A DNA stretch of 5,997 nucleotides from the NCBI GenBank assembly GCA_028288945.1, contig JAQGHH010000096.1, positions 1 through 5,997 of the forward strand, in the 5' to 3' direction. A model generated the notes under the pieces. The model saw only the letters and a program-made list of their open reading frames with translations. It did no database searches and was not told where the DNA came from. A program made the position numbers and the translations under genes. This stretch comes from Phycisphaerales bacterium. Lineage in GTDB: Bacteria; Planctomycetota; Phycisphaerae; Tepidisphaerales; Tepidisphaeraceae. Shown here piece by piece: positions 1-5,469 of this stretch (position 1 is the stretch's first letter; the number at the start of each line of letters is the position of its first letter).

Positions 1-1319
1 GGTACCGCAACGGCGTGCCGTACGGGAAGCCGTACAAGAGCGCGGGGCTGATGACGTATAAGGCGAATGAAGCCCAGGTGATTTTCGGGCTGCGCCATTC
101 GCCGGAGGGGGCGGGGAAGATGTTCGCCGGAACGATCCTGCGGGCCGCGATCTATGACCGGGCGCTGACGGCGGATGAAGTGGCGCGGGCCGCAGGACTA
201 TCTTCGGCGCCGCTCACGTCGGCGCAGGTGGTCGCGGGTCTCGACGCGCAGCGGAAGGCGCAGCGGGATCGGCTGGCGCTCGAGATGGAACATCTCCGGG
301 GGCAGCAGGAGCGAGAGCGCACCCCGCGAGCGTATGCGGCGGTGGCCACGACGCCGCCGGTCATGCACGTGCTGCGTCGGGGCAATCCGGCGCAGGAAGG
401 CGAGGTCGTTACGCCCGGAGGAATCGCCGCGATCGCGGGAATGCCGGCGGATTTTGGGCTGCCGAGCGACGCGCCCGATGGCGACCGTCGTGCCCGGCTC
501 GCGGCGTGGATCACGGACGTACACAACCCGCTGTTCGCGCGCGTGATCGTCAACCGGATTTGGCAATATCATTTCGGCGTCGGGCTGGTCGATACGCCCA
601 ACGACTTCGGATTCAACGGCGGGCGGCCGTCGCACCCCGAATTGCTCGACTGGCTGGCCTCGGAATTGATCCGGCAGAAATGGAGCCTCAAGAAGATCCA
701 TCGCCTGATCGTCACTTCCGCCGCGTACCGTCAATCCTCGCGAATAAACCCCGATGCGTTCCGGCAGGACCCGGGCAATCGATGGCTGTGGCGGCAGACG
801 CCGCGGCGGTTGGAAGCCGAGGCGCTCCGTGATGCGATCCTCGCGGTTTCAGGAGATTTGAACGCGACCGTGGGCGGGGCGGCATATCAGGACTTTTACA
901 CGTTCACGAACAACACGACGTTTTATGAGTCGCGGGATTACGCCGGCGAGAGCTTCAATCGGCGGAGCATTTACCGCACGTGGGTGCGCTCGGGCCGCAG
1001 CCTGCTGCTGGATGTTTTCGATTGTCCGGACCCATCAACCCGCGCGCCGCGCCGGCCGGTGACGACTACGCCGTTGCAGGCGCTGTCACTGATGAACGAT
1101 TCATTCGTGCTGCGGATGGCGGATCGCTTTTCGCAGCGCCTGGTGCACGAGGCGGGGGCCGACGTTCGGAAGCAGATTGCACTGGCGTATGAGCTGACAC
1201 TCGGGCGGACGGCGGGCGACGAAGAAATCTCAGAAGCCCGGCGACTGGTCGAGCGCGACGGATTGAGCGCGCTGTGTCGCGTGTTGTTCAATTCCAATGA
1301 GTTTGTGTTCGTGGACTAA
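1..1319 (+). CDS. LamG/DUF1553 (PSD1) domain protein, C-terminal part; 5' end outside window
   Basis: The reading frame is already open at base 3 (Y-R-N-G-V-P-Y-G), so the GTG at 15 is internal and the gene starts upstream. Bases 3 to about 200 encode the end of a LamG/concanavalin-like fold, with GTILRAAIYDRALTADEV typical of its last strands. From about base 490 comes the DUF1553 (PSD1) domain: NPLFARVIVNRIWQYHFG, PSHPELLDWLASELI, WSLKKIHRLIVTSAAYRQSS, a conserved FDCPDPS...RRPVTTTPLQAL block, LTLGR, and the usual ending NSNEFVFVD before TAA. Full members are commonly about 1000 residues, with cytochrome-c-like PSCyt1 and DUF1549 parts before LamG, so roughly the last 440 residues are seen here. 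These proteins are exported and nearly always pair with a DUF1501 gene, as here. A role in extracytoplasmic, perhaps polysaccharide-related, metabolism is inferred; the reaction is unknown. No frameshift is seen. Confidence 0.93.
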   Translation, partial: YRNGVPYGKPYKSAGLMTYKANEAQVIFGLRHSPEGAGKMFAGTILRAAIYDRALTADEVARAAGLSSAPLTSAQVVAGLDAQRKAQRDRLALEMEHLRGQQERERTPRAYAAVATTPPVMHVLRRGNPAQEGEVVTPGGIAAIAGMPADFGLPSDAPDGDRRARLAAWITDVHNPLFARVIVNRIWQYHFGVGLVDTPNDFGFNGGRPSHPELLDWLASELIRQKWSLKKIHRLIVTSAAYRQSSRINPDAFRQDPGNRWLWRQTPRRLEAEALRDAILAVSGDLNATVGGAAYQDFYTFTNNTTFYESRDYAGESFNRRSIYRTWVRSGRSLLLDVFDCPDPSTRAPRRPVTTTPLQALSLMNDSFVLRMADRFSQRLVHEAGADVRKQIALAYELTLGRTAGDEEISEARRLVERDGLSALCRVLFNSNEFVFVD

Positions 1320-1340
1320 GCGGCCGTGCGGAGCCATGCG

Positions 1341-1394
1341 TTTGTGGTGCGGCCTTTCAGGCGGCAAATGCAGGCTAAAAGCCTGCACCACAAA
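1341..1394. repeat. REPIN-like palindromic doublet with GTGG/CCAC ends
   Basis: Perfect 10-bp terminal inverted repeats (TTTGTGGTGC at 1341-1350, GCACCACAAA at 1385-1394) enclose two hairpins. Hairpin A is 1348-1366 (loop TTC, one G-G mismatch in the stem). Hairpin B is 1369-1387 (perfect 8-bp stem, loop AAA). Each hairpin abuts a GTGG tetranucleotide on its outer side, in inverted orientation. When the right arm is reverse-complemented, the arms agree at 21 of 26 positions. The element is flanked by ATGCG at 1336-1340 and 1395-1399, which looks like a 5-bp target duplication. A GTGG or GTAG next to a hairpin is the signature of REP sequences mobilised by RAYT (TnpA-REP) transposases. There is no T-tract, so a terminator is unlikely. 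Membership in a genomic repeat family is inferred, because only one copy is in the window. Confidence 0.72.
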
Positions 1395-1412
1395 ATGCGA
1401 ATCATGCGAGTT

Positions 1413-1480
1413 TGTAGGGTCTGCACTGCGGACCGCGATTCCGCGGAGACGCGGGAATGGTCCGCGGCGCGGACCCTACA
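1413..1480. repeat. REPIN-like palindromic doublet with GTAG/CTAC ends
   Basis: GTAG at 1414-1417 is followed by hairpin GGTCTGC-ACT-GCGGACC (1418-1434, 7-bp stem with one G-T pair). At the other end, GGTCCGC-GGC-GCGGACC (1459-1475, perfect 7-bp stem) is followed by CTAC at 1476-1479. With the right arm reverse-complemented, 19 of 22 positions match (1413-1434 against 1459-1480). The 24-bp centre (1435-1458) can itself fold (ATTCC and CGCG against CGCG and GGAAT). It lies 18 bp after the GTGG doublet and, like it, begins with TTTGT preceded by a nearby CATGCG. It appears to be a second REP subtype, different in stem sequence from its neighbour. No T-tract follows either hairpin. Confidence 0.72.
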
Positions 1481-1536
1481 CCGAACATGATGTGAGCGAA
1501 TGGCCGGGTTGTAAGGTGGGGCATCAGGAGTGACAC

Positions 1537-2982
1537 ATGGAGAGCGCAAACGCCCCGGCTGTGATCGATCGGCGCGGGTTTCTGAATTGGGCCGGCAGGG
1601 GGGTCGGCGCGGTTGCGCTGGCGGCACTGCTTCAGCGCGATAGCGCCCAAGGCGCTGTCGCACAGGCCCCGAGCGCGCTGACGCCGCATTGGGCGGCCAG
1701 GGCGAAGCGCGCGATTCATATCGTGCTGGTCGGCGGGCTTAGCCAGGTCGATTCGTTTGATTACAAGCCCGGCCTGGCGAAGTTCCATGGCAAGTCGATG
1801 GCGGGGGGAGATAAGCCGGACGTTTTCTTCGGGCAGGTCGGGCTCATTCGTCAGAGTGATTGGGAATTCAAGCAGCGGGGGCGCAGCGGGCTCTGGGTGT
1901 CGGAGTTGTTTCCACATATCGCCACGGCGGCGGATGAGCTGACGCTCATTCGGTCGATGGTCGCGGAGACGTCAAACCACACGCCCGCCACGTTTCAGCA
2001 GAACACGGGATTTCGGCTCAACGGGTTTCCGGTGCTAGGATCGTGGCTCAGCTATGGGCTCGGGAGTGTGAATGACAACCTGCCGGCGTTTGTGGTGATC
2101 CCCGATTCGCGCCAGTTGCCGCCGGGCGGGTCGATCAATTGGACGAACGGATTTCTCCCGGCTCAGCACCAGGGCGTGACGTTTCGGGCCAGCGGGACTG
2201 CGGTTGACAATCTCTTTCCCGCCCGGCCCATGCGGCCGGAAACGGAGCAGGATTCGCGGGCGCTGCTCGCCTCGATGAATCGGCGGCATTTGGAGGCGCG
2301 GGGCGATGAAGATGCGCTTGCCGCACGCGTCCGAAGTTATGAGCTGGCGGCGCGGATGCAGATGGCGGTGCCGGAGGTGACGGACCTGGACGGGGAGACG
2401 CCGGCGACGCGGGAGATGTACGGAGTGGGCGCGCCCGAGACCAATGACTTTGGGCGCGGGTGCCTGCTGGCGCGTCGGCTGCTGGAGCGGGGCGTGCGGT
2501 TCGTGCAGCTTTTTTCGGGCGGGGCGCTGGGGTCGCCGCGGATTAATTGGGACGGGCATGAGGACATGAAGGCGAATCATTCGCAGGAGGCCCGGCGGAT
2601 TGACCGGCCCGTCGCGGCCTTGCTGCACGACCTGCGCCGACACGGCATGCTCGATGACACGCTGGTCTTGTTCACGAGCGAATTCGGCCGCACGCCCTTT
2701 ACACAGTCCGCGGCCAATACCGTCGGCGCGGGGCGCGACCATAACCAGTACGGCTTTACCAACTGGATGGCCGGGGCGGGTTTGAAGCCGGGGTATTCTT
2801 ATGGGCAGACCGACGACGTGGGATGGAAGTCGGTGGAGGATGTGGTGAGCTACCACGATTTCCACGCGACGGTTTTGCACCTGCTGGGGATAGACCACAA
2901 GCGGCTGACGTTTTACCACAGCGGAATCCGCCGACGGATCACGGACGTGAGCGGCGAGGTGATTCGGGGAATTCTTGCGTGA
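1537..2982 (+). CDS. DUF1501 family protein with twin-arginine signal
   Basis: The 481-residue product is of usual family length. The ATG is preceded by AGGAG (1526-1530) with a 6-base spacer, supporting this start. Residues about 8-35 form a Tat signal (DRRGFLNWAGRG, then an Ala/Leu-rich stretch), so the protein is probably exported folded. Family hallmarks follow in order: HIVLVGGLSQVDSFDYKP, GRSGLWVSELFPHIA, SNHTPA, GSWLSYGLGSVNDNLPAFVV, ERGVRFVQLF, WDGHEDMKANH, LDDTLVLFTSEFGRTP, GRDHNQYGF, and a final SYHDFHATVLHLLGIDHKRL. DUF1501 proteins are related to the alkaline phosphatase/sulfatase fold, and the conserved Asp, His and Glu residues (GHEDMKANH, SEFGRTP, GRDHN) fit a metal-binding hydrolase-like site; the substrate is unknown. 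It follows the DUF1553 gene, its regular partner, after a 217-bp gap holding two palindromic repeats. Confidence 0.95.
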   Translation: MESANAPAVIDRRGFLNWAGRGVGAVALAALLQRDSAQGAVAQAPSALTPHWAARAKRAIHIVLVGGLSQVDSFDYKPGLAKFHGKSMAGGDKPDVFFGQVGLIRQSDWEFKQRGRSGLWVSELFPHIATAADELTLIRSMVAETSNHTPATFQQNTGFRLNGFPVLGSWLSYGLGSVNDNLPAFVVIPDSRQLPPGGSINWTNGFLPAQHQGVTFRASGTAVDNLFPARPMRPETEQDSRALLASMNRRHLEARGDEDALAARVRSYELAARMQMAVPEVTDLDGETPATREMYGVGAPETNDFGRGCLLARRLLERGVRFVQLFSGGALGSPRINWDGHEDMKANHSQEARRIDRPVAALLHDLRRHGMLDDTLVLFTSEFGRTPFTQSAANTVGAGRDHNQYGFTNWMAGAGLKPGYSYGQTDDVGWKSVEDVVSYHDFHATVLHLLGIDHKRLTFYHSGIRRRITDVSGEVIRGILA

Positions 2983-2987
2983 GGGCT

Positions 2988-3683
2988 TTACGGGCAGGAA
3001 TACGGATCGAACCGGAACATCGGAGCCGCGGCCTCGGGGATGACGGCGACGACGAACTGCCAGCCGAAGCGGGAAATTCCCAGGAGCTCTTCTTCGACTT
3101 TGCAGGCGGGGTCAGCGCCTTGTCCGGGCAGGGGTTGCTGCGCGCGGGGGTCCACCCAGGGCGCCAGGAGGCCCAGGGAATGCAGCCGGGCGTAGGCCAG
3201 TTCGCGCTGCGACTGGGGTTGGTCGGCCGGCCGGTCGAAGGTGGCGACGCGCGAGCGGGCGGGGGGCTCGGCCAGCTCGCGCAAGACCTCGACGTCCTCG
3301 CGGCTCATCCGCCGCAACGTTTCGATCAGCATCGGGTGCTGGAGGTAATCACAACTGACCGCGGAGACGAGCAGCCGGGCCCAGAGCGGCTGAAGCTCCG
3401 GATCGTCCACGTTGCCCGCTGCATCGAGGAACGGCAGCAGGAAGCCCTTCCGCAAAAGACGCGGGGCGAGGTCTTGTTCTTTGAGAAGGCGGGCCGCCCG
3501 GCTGGCCACCGCCAGCCGCTGACGCAGTTGCCAGGCGTAAATCTCATCGGCCACCATCGCGCCGGAAACTTCCAACGGTTGACCGAGCAACGACTCGATG
3601 AGAGCGCAGCCGCAAGCGGCAATGTGCTCGCCTATACCGAGTATGCCAAGCGCGTCGGCCAAAGCCGTTGACGAGTTTTGCAT
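2988..3683 (-). CDS. DUF4393 / Abi-alpha-like protein
   Basis: Predicted length is 231 residues from ATG at 3683-3681. The core at residues about 76-140 reads as DUF4393 (Abi-alpha): FLLPFLDAAGNVDDPELQPL, then WARLLVSAV, HPMLIETLRRMSREDVEVL. It is preceded by helices about 15-75 with a Gly/Ala-rich start (GILGIGEHIAACGCALIESL) and a charged helix containing LRQRLAVASRAARLL. LGISRFGWQFVVAVI near the end matches the usual C-terminal element. The open frame continues upstream to 4025, but I reject that extension. It is low-complexity, Arg/Pro-rich and unlike the family, and a good promoter (TTGCAA-17-TATATT) lies inside it, about 31 bases from this ATG. A GAGG sits 10 bases before the ATG. The family name comes from a link to abortive phage infection; defence here is inference only. 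The gene is transcribed alone and convergently with the DUF1501 gene. The family call is by motif resemblance. Confidence 0.75.
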   Translation of the reverse strand: MQNSSTALADALGILGIGEHIAACGCALIESLLGQPLEVSGAMVADEIYAWQLRQRLAVASRAARLLKEQDLAPRLLRKGFLLPFLDAAGNVDDPELQPLWARLLVSAVSCDYLQHPMLIETLRRMSREDVEVLRELAEPPARSRVATFDRPADQPQSQRELAYARLHSLGLLAPWVDPRAQQPLPGQGADPACKVEEELLGISRFGWQFVVAVIPEAAAPMFRFDPYSCP

Positions 3684-3720
3684 TAGAACGGGCCCTCGAC
3701 GCAGAAATGATAACAACCTC

Positions 3721-3749
3721 AATATACCGGTCGCGCGAGGGTGTTGCAA
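3721..3749 (-). promoter_or_regulatory. Sigma-70-type promoter of the Abi-alpha-like gene
   Basis: Read leftward, TTGCAA (3749-3744, 4 of 6 matches to TTGACA) is followed after exactly 17 bases by TATATT (3726-3721, 5 of 6 matches to TATAAT). Transcription would start near 3714, giving a leader of about 31 bases before the ATG at 3683. This placement supports the shorter reading frame of the downstream gene. Confidence 0.55.
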
Positions 3750-3778
3750 TAAAAAAGCCGACGCCCGCGGCGCGGGTC
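3750..3778 (-). terminator. Leftward terminator-like hairpin with T6 tract
   Basis: On the minus strand a CCCGC-GCC-GCGGG hairpin (3776-3764), extendable by GA/TC with a 2-base bulge, is followed after a short GGC-containing spacer by TTTTTT (3756-3751). The T-run ends right beside the -35 box of the Abi-alpha-like gene, so it would insulate that promoter from transcription arriving from the right. The stem is short (5 bp plus extension), there are several bases between stem and T-run, and no leftward gene is known upstream, so the call is moderate. Confidence 0.4.
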
Positions 3779-3947
3779 TTTCGTCACAAACTTGTGTTAT
3801 CATTGCCCCGCCGCTAGTCGGAAGGGTCCGAAGTATATGGGCTCGCGGCGCGGGCGCGAGTTCAGCAAGAATGTGTGTCATCACCACAGCCGTTCGGGCG
3901 GTATAAACGATAATGCAGGGTGGGGCGTCGCATTTCGGCGTCCTGAT

Positions 3948-4022
3948 ATGAAGCCGGCCGACCTTCTCAAGAAGATCAGTCAGGCCGAAGCCCAGGCGAG
4001 GGCGCGTAATGAGTTGCCGTAA
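3948..4022 (+). CDS. Possible 24-codon leader peptide or gene remnant
   Basis: ATG at 3948 opens a 24-codon frame ending with TAA at 4020-4022, 20 bases before the GYF gene start. The peptide begins MKPADLLKKISQAEAQARAR and has an amphipathic helical pattern that looks more coding-like than the frame upstream of it. No good ribosome binding site precedes it. It could be a leader peptide of the GYF-globin operon, a remnant of the start of a larger gene, or chance. I do not assign it to a family. Confidence 0.25.
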   Translation: MKPADLLKKISQAEAQARARNELP

Positions 4023-4042
4023 CATTCAAAGGGGCCCATTCC

Positions 4043-4966
4043 ATGGCGGTTTGGTACTACAGCATCGACGGTCAGCAGTCTGGCCCATCCGACGAACGGC
4101 AAGTGCGTGCACTGGTCGCGAGTGGAAAGATCAAAGGTGAAGATCTTGTGTGGAAGGAAGGAACCCCCGAGTGGGTGCCGGCGAATACGGTTGCCGAGCT
4201 GAAGCCGACTTCGCGGCTCGCGCCGCTGCCCGCCGCCCCACTGCCGGCGGGCGCGCCGATGCCGGTGGGAGCGCTCGCCGTCGGCATGCCGGCGCCCGCG
4301 CCCGGGCAGCCGATCCAACTTGCCTACGCCGCCCCGGTGGTCGCGCCGCTGCCGGTGATCGGGAATGACGAGGGGCCGTTCCTGAAGCTGGGGAAAATGT
4401 TCAGTGTGCCGGGCGGGCGGTGGACGGGAATGGCGGTGGTGTCGCCGCGGGCGGTGTACCTGTTGAAGGTGACCCGGTCCGCTTCGGGGGCGGCGTACGG
4501 CGTGGGCGGGCTGGCGGGGGTGTTGTTGCACCAGGCGTTCAGCAAGGTGGACGACGTCCGCACGTGCTCGGCGGATGATCTGCCGCACCCGATTCGCGTT
4601 GCCCTTGATCCAAAAAATAAGCGAGGCAAGTGCGACGTGGTCATCCTCCCGAGGGAAGCCATGTCGCTGGTCAAATTGGGGTCGATCAACAACCAGATCG
4701 CCTTTCATTTGCGGGCCGATCGGTTTAGCGTCACGACCAACCTGTTCGGTGGCGGGAAGATCCGCCGATTCCTGACCGGCTACGGATGGACGCTCAATCA
4801 GGTCCTCAACCCCACAACCGAGCCGGTCCATGGCCAGGGGATGGGGCGCGAGTTCCACGAAATGGGCAAGCAGGGGCCGAGCACGTTCAAGCGTGTGGCG
4901 CTGGCTATCATCGGGATACTGCTCGTGATTTTGATTATCGTGGCGCGAATCATGCGTAACTTCTAG
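4043..4966 (+). CDS. GYF_2-domain protein with C-terminal membrane anchor
   Basis: The 307-residue product begins with a GYF_2 (DUF4339-type) domain at residues 3-55: VWYYSIDGQQSGP, then LVASGKIKGEDLVWKEG and TPEWVPA, with the usual W-Y-Y, G-P and W-x-x-G-x-x-x-W positions. GYF domains normally bind proline-rich peptides. A Pro/Ala-rich linker (about 58-105) follows. Residues about 106-260 look like a compact mostly beta domain (WTGMAVVSPRAVYLLKV, RADRFSVTTNLFGGGKIRRF); a PH-like fold is possible but I cannot name it. Residues about 285-301 are a single membrane helix, followed by a short basic tail, so the protein is probably tail-anchored with its domains in the cytoplasm. There is no signal peptide. 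AAAGGGG (4028-4034) lies 8 bases before the ATG. The globin gene starts one base after its stop, implying an operon. Its function is unknown; a signalling or scaffold role is inferred. Confidence 0.85.
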   Translation: MAVWYYSIDGQQSGPSDERQVRALVASGKIKGEDLVWKEGTPEWVPANTVAELKPTSRLAPLPAAPLPAGAPMPVGALAVGMPAPAPGQPIQLAYAAPVVAPLPVIGNDEGPFLKLGKMFSVPGGRWTGMAVVSPRAVYLLKVTRSASGAAYGVGGLAGVLLHQAFSKVDDVRTCSADDLPHPIRVALDPKNKRGKCDVVILPREAMSLVKLGSINNQIAFHLRADRFSVTTNLFGGGKIRRFLTGYGWTLNQVLNPTTEPVHGQGMGREFHEMGKQGPSTFKRVALAIIGILLVILIIVARIMRNF

Positions 4967-4967
4967 G

Positions 4968-5354
4968 ATGGATCTCCTCGACACCCAAATCTACGGCCTC
5001 ATCGGCGAAGAAGGCATTTCCCGCCTTGTCGCGGCGTTCTACCGGCGGGTGCCGGGGGACGACATTCTCGGCGCGATGTATCCGCTGGACGATCTGGCCG
5101 GCGCGGAAGAGCGCCTGCGCGGATTCCTCATCCAGCGTTTCGGCGGCCCCGACCACTACTCGCAACAACGCGGCCACCCGCGGCTCCGCATGCGGCACGC
5201 GCCGTTTCGTGTCGACCAGCGCGGGCGCGACCGATGGATCAGCCTCATGGAACAGGCAATGGCGGAAGTGAATCTGCCCGAGGCGGCGGTGAAGCCGCTC
5301 CGCAAGTTTTTCCACGACGCCGGAACGTTCATGATCAACCATGTCGGGGAGTGA
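4968..5354 (+). CDS. Group II truncated haemoglobin (TrHbO type)
   Basis: The 128-residue product is the usual length for a 2-on-2 globin and closely follows the TrHbO pattern. Heme-pocket residues are visible: Tyr25 (B10, in AAFYRRV), Tyr38 (CD1, in AMYPLDDL), proximal His77 (F8, in RGHPRLRMRHAPF) and Trp90 (G8, in RDRWISLM). The FGGPDHYSQQRGHPRLRMRH block is diagnostic. Group II truncated globins are cytoplasmic heme proteins binding oxygen and other diatomic ligands. Proposed roles include oxygen handling, redox sensing and protection from nitric oxide or peroxide; which applies here cannot be told. The ATG follows the GYF stop in TAGGATG (one base between), with no strong ribosome site of its own, suggesting translational coupling. 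There is no transmembrane or partner reductase domain. The family call is very secure; the physiological role is inference. Confidence 0.97.
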   Translation: MDLLDTQIYGLIGEEGISRLVAAFYRRVPGDDILGAMYPLDDLAGAEERLRGFLIQRFGGPDHYSQQRGHPRLRMRHAPFRVDQRGRDRWISLMEQAMAEVNLPEAAVKPLRKFFHDAGTFMINHVGE

Positions 5355-5389
5355 CGCCGATTCGCAGCGGCAACATTTCTTGTAACCCG

Positions 5390-5412
5390 CCGGTCCTGCT
5401 TTGACGGACCGG
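5390..5412. repeat. Hairpin downstream of the globin gene
   Basis: CCGGTCC (5390-5396) and GGACCGG (5406-5412) form a perfect 7-bp stem with a 9-base loop, 35 bases after the globin stop. It is placed where a terminator would be, but no T-tract follows, so intrinsic termination is doubtful. A -35-like TTGACG (5401-5406) overlaps its loop and right arm, so it could instead affect the promoter of the next gene. Confidence 0.4.
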
Positions 5413-5429
5413 GATCGACGCGATACATA
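5401..5429 (+). promoter_or_regulatory. Possible promoter of the secreted coiled-coil protein gene
   Basis: TTGACG (5401-5406, 5 of 6 to TTGACA) is followed after 17 bases by TACATA (5424-5429), a poor -10 (about 3 of 6). The -35 and the spacing are good, but the -10 is weak. A promoter is expected here because the gap after the globin gene is about 115 bases and the next gene has its own strong ribosome site. Confidence 0.3.
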
Positions 5430-5459
5430 TTTCCGCAAAGTTGTTGTCAATTATCTTAT

Positions 5460-5465
5460 GGAGGA
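5460..5465 (+). promoter_or_regulatory. Ribosome binding site that decides the start of the last gene
   Basis: GGAGGA lies 4 bases before the ATG at 5470. It overlaps the upstream in-frame ATG at 5458, which has no ribosome site of its own, so the start at 5470 is preferred. That start also places the hydrophobic signal-peptide core correctly after a basic N-terminus. Confidence 0.65.
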
Positions 5466-5469
5466 TCGG

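Larger units (their letters stand above)
3706..3804. repeat. Short inverted repeat, candidate operator pair
   Basis: AATGATAAC (3706-3714) and GTTATCATT (3796-3804) are exact 9-bp reverse complements lying on either side of the leftward promoter and hairpin. The first covers the predicted transcription start. The second overlaps a near-palindrome CACAA-AC-TTGTG (3785-3796). A related copy, TGTGTCATCA (3874-3883), matches TGTGTTATCA (3793-3802) at 9 of 10 positions. This could be a repressor site set, but a 9-bp match within 350 bases can also arise by chance. Confidence 0.25.
3684..4042. other. Divergent intergenic region between Abi-alpha-like gene and GYF-globin operon
   Basis: This stretch of about 360 bases is more AT-rich in patches than its neighbours. 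It holds the leftward promoter, a leftward terminator-like hairpin, short inverted repeats and a 24-codon micro-ORF, each listed separately. There is also a GC hairpin CTCGCG/CGCGAG (3842-3847 and 3855-3860, 7-base loop). The AT-rich patch TATAAACGATAAT (3902-3914) contains -10-like hexamers TATAAA and GATAAT for rightward transcription of the GYF gene, but I find no convincing -35 box at the right distance. The promoter of the rightward operon is therefore not resolved. No tRNA-like or riboswitch-like fold was recognised. Confidence 0.6.

Noticed and set aside
15..17. GTG at 15 as the start of the DUF1553 gene
   Set aside because: The frame is open to the window edge and the codons before it continue the LamG-like pattern (Y-R-N-G), so the gene begins outside.
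1341..1480. Reading the palindromes as a CRISPR array or as a transcription terminator
   Set aside because: There are only two doublets with different sequences and no regular spacers, and no T-tract follows any stem.
2035..2919. 294-codon open frame on the minus strand
   Set aside because: It lies wholly opposite the DUF1501 gene, its translation is Arg/Pro/His-rich, and it shows no domain; it is a GC-driven shadow.
2823..3671. 282-codon open frame on the plus strand
   Set aside because: It overlaps the end of the DUF1501 gene and is antisense to the Abi-alpha-like gene, whose motifs are clear; the composition is typical of a shadow frame.
1398..4958. Shared 12-mer GCGAATCATGCG near 1397-1408 and 4945-4956
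   Set aside because: It has no extended similarity on either side; one copy is in the GYF coding region and the match is probably chance.
3980..4984. 334-codon open frame on the minus strand
   Set aside because: It is antisense to the GYF gene, with an Arg/His/Gln-rich low-complexity product and no recognisable motif.
5458..5460. Upstream in-frame ATG at 5458 as start of the last gene
   Set aside because: It overlaps the ribosome binding site that serves the ATG at 5470, and it would add acidic residues (MEDR) before the signal peptide.
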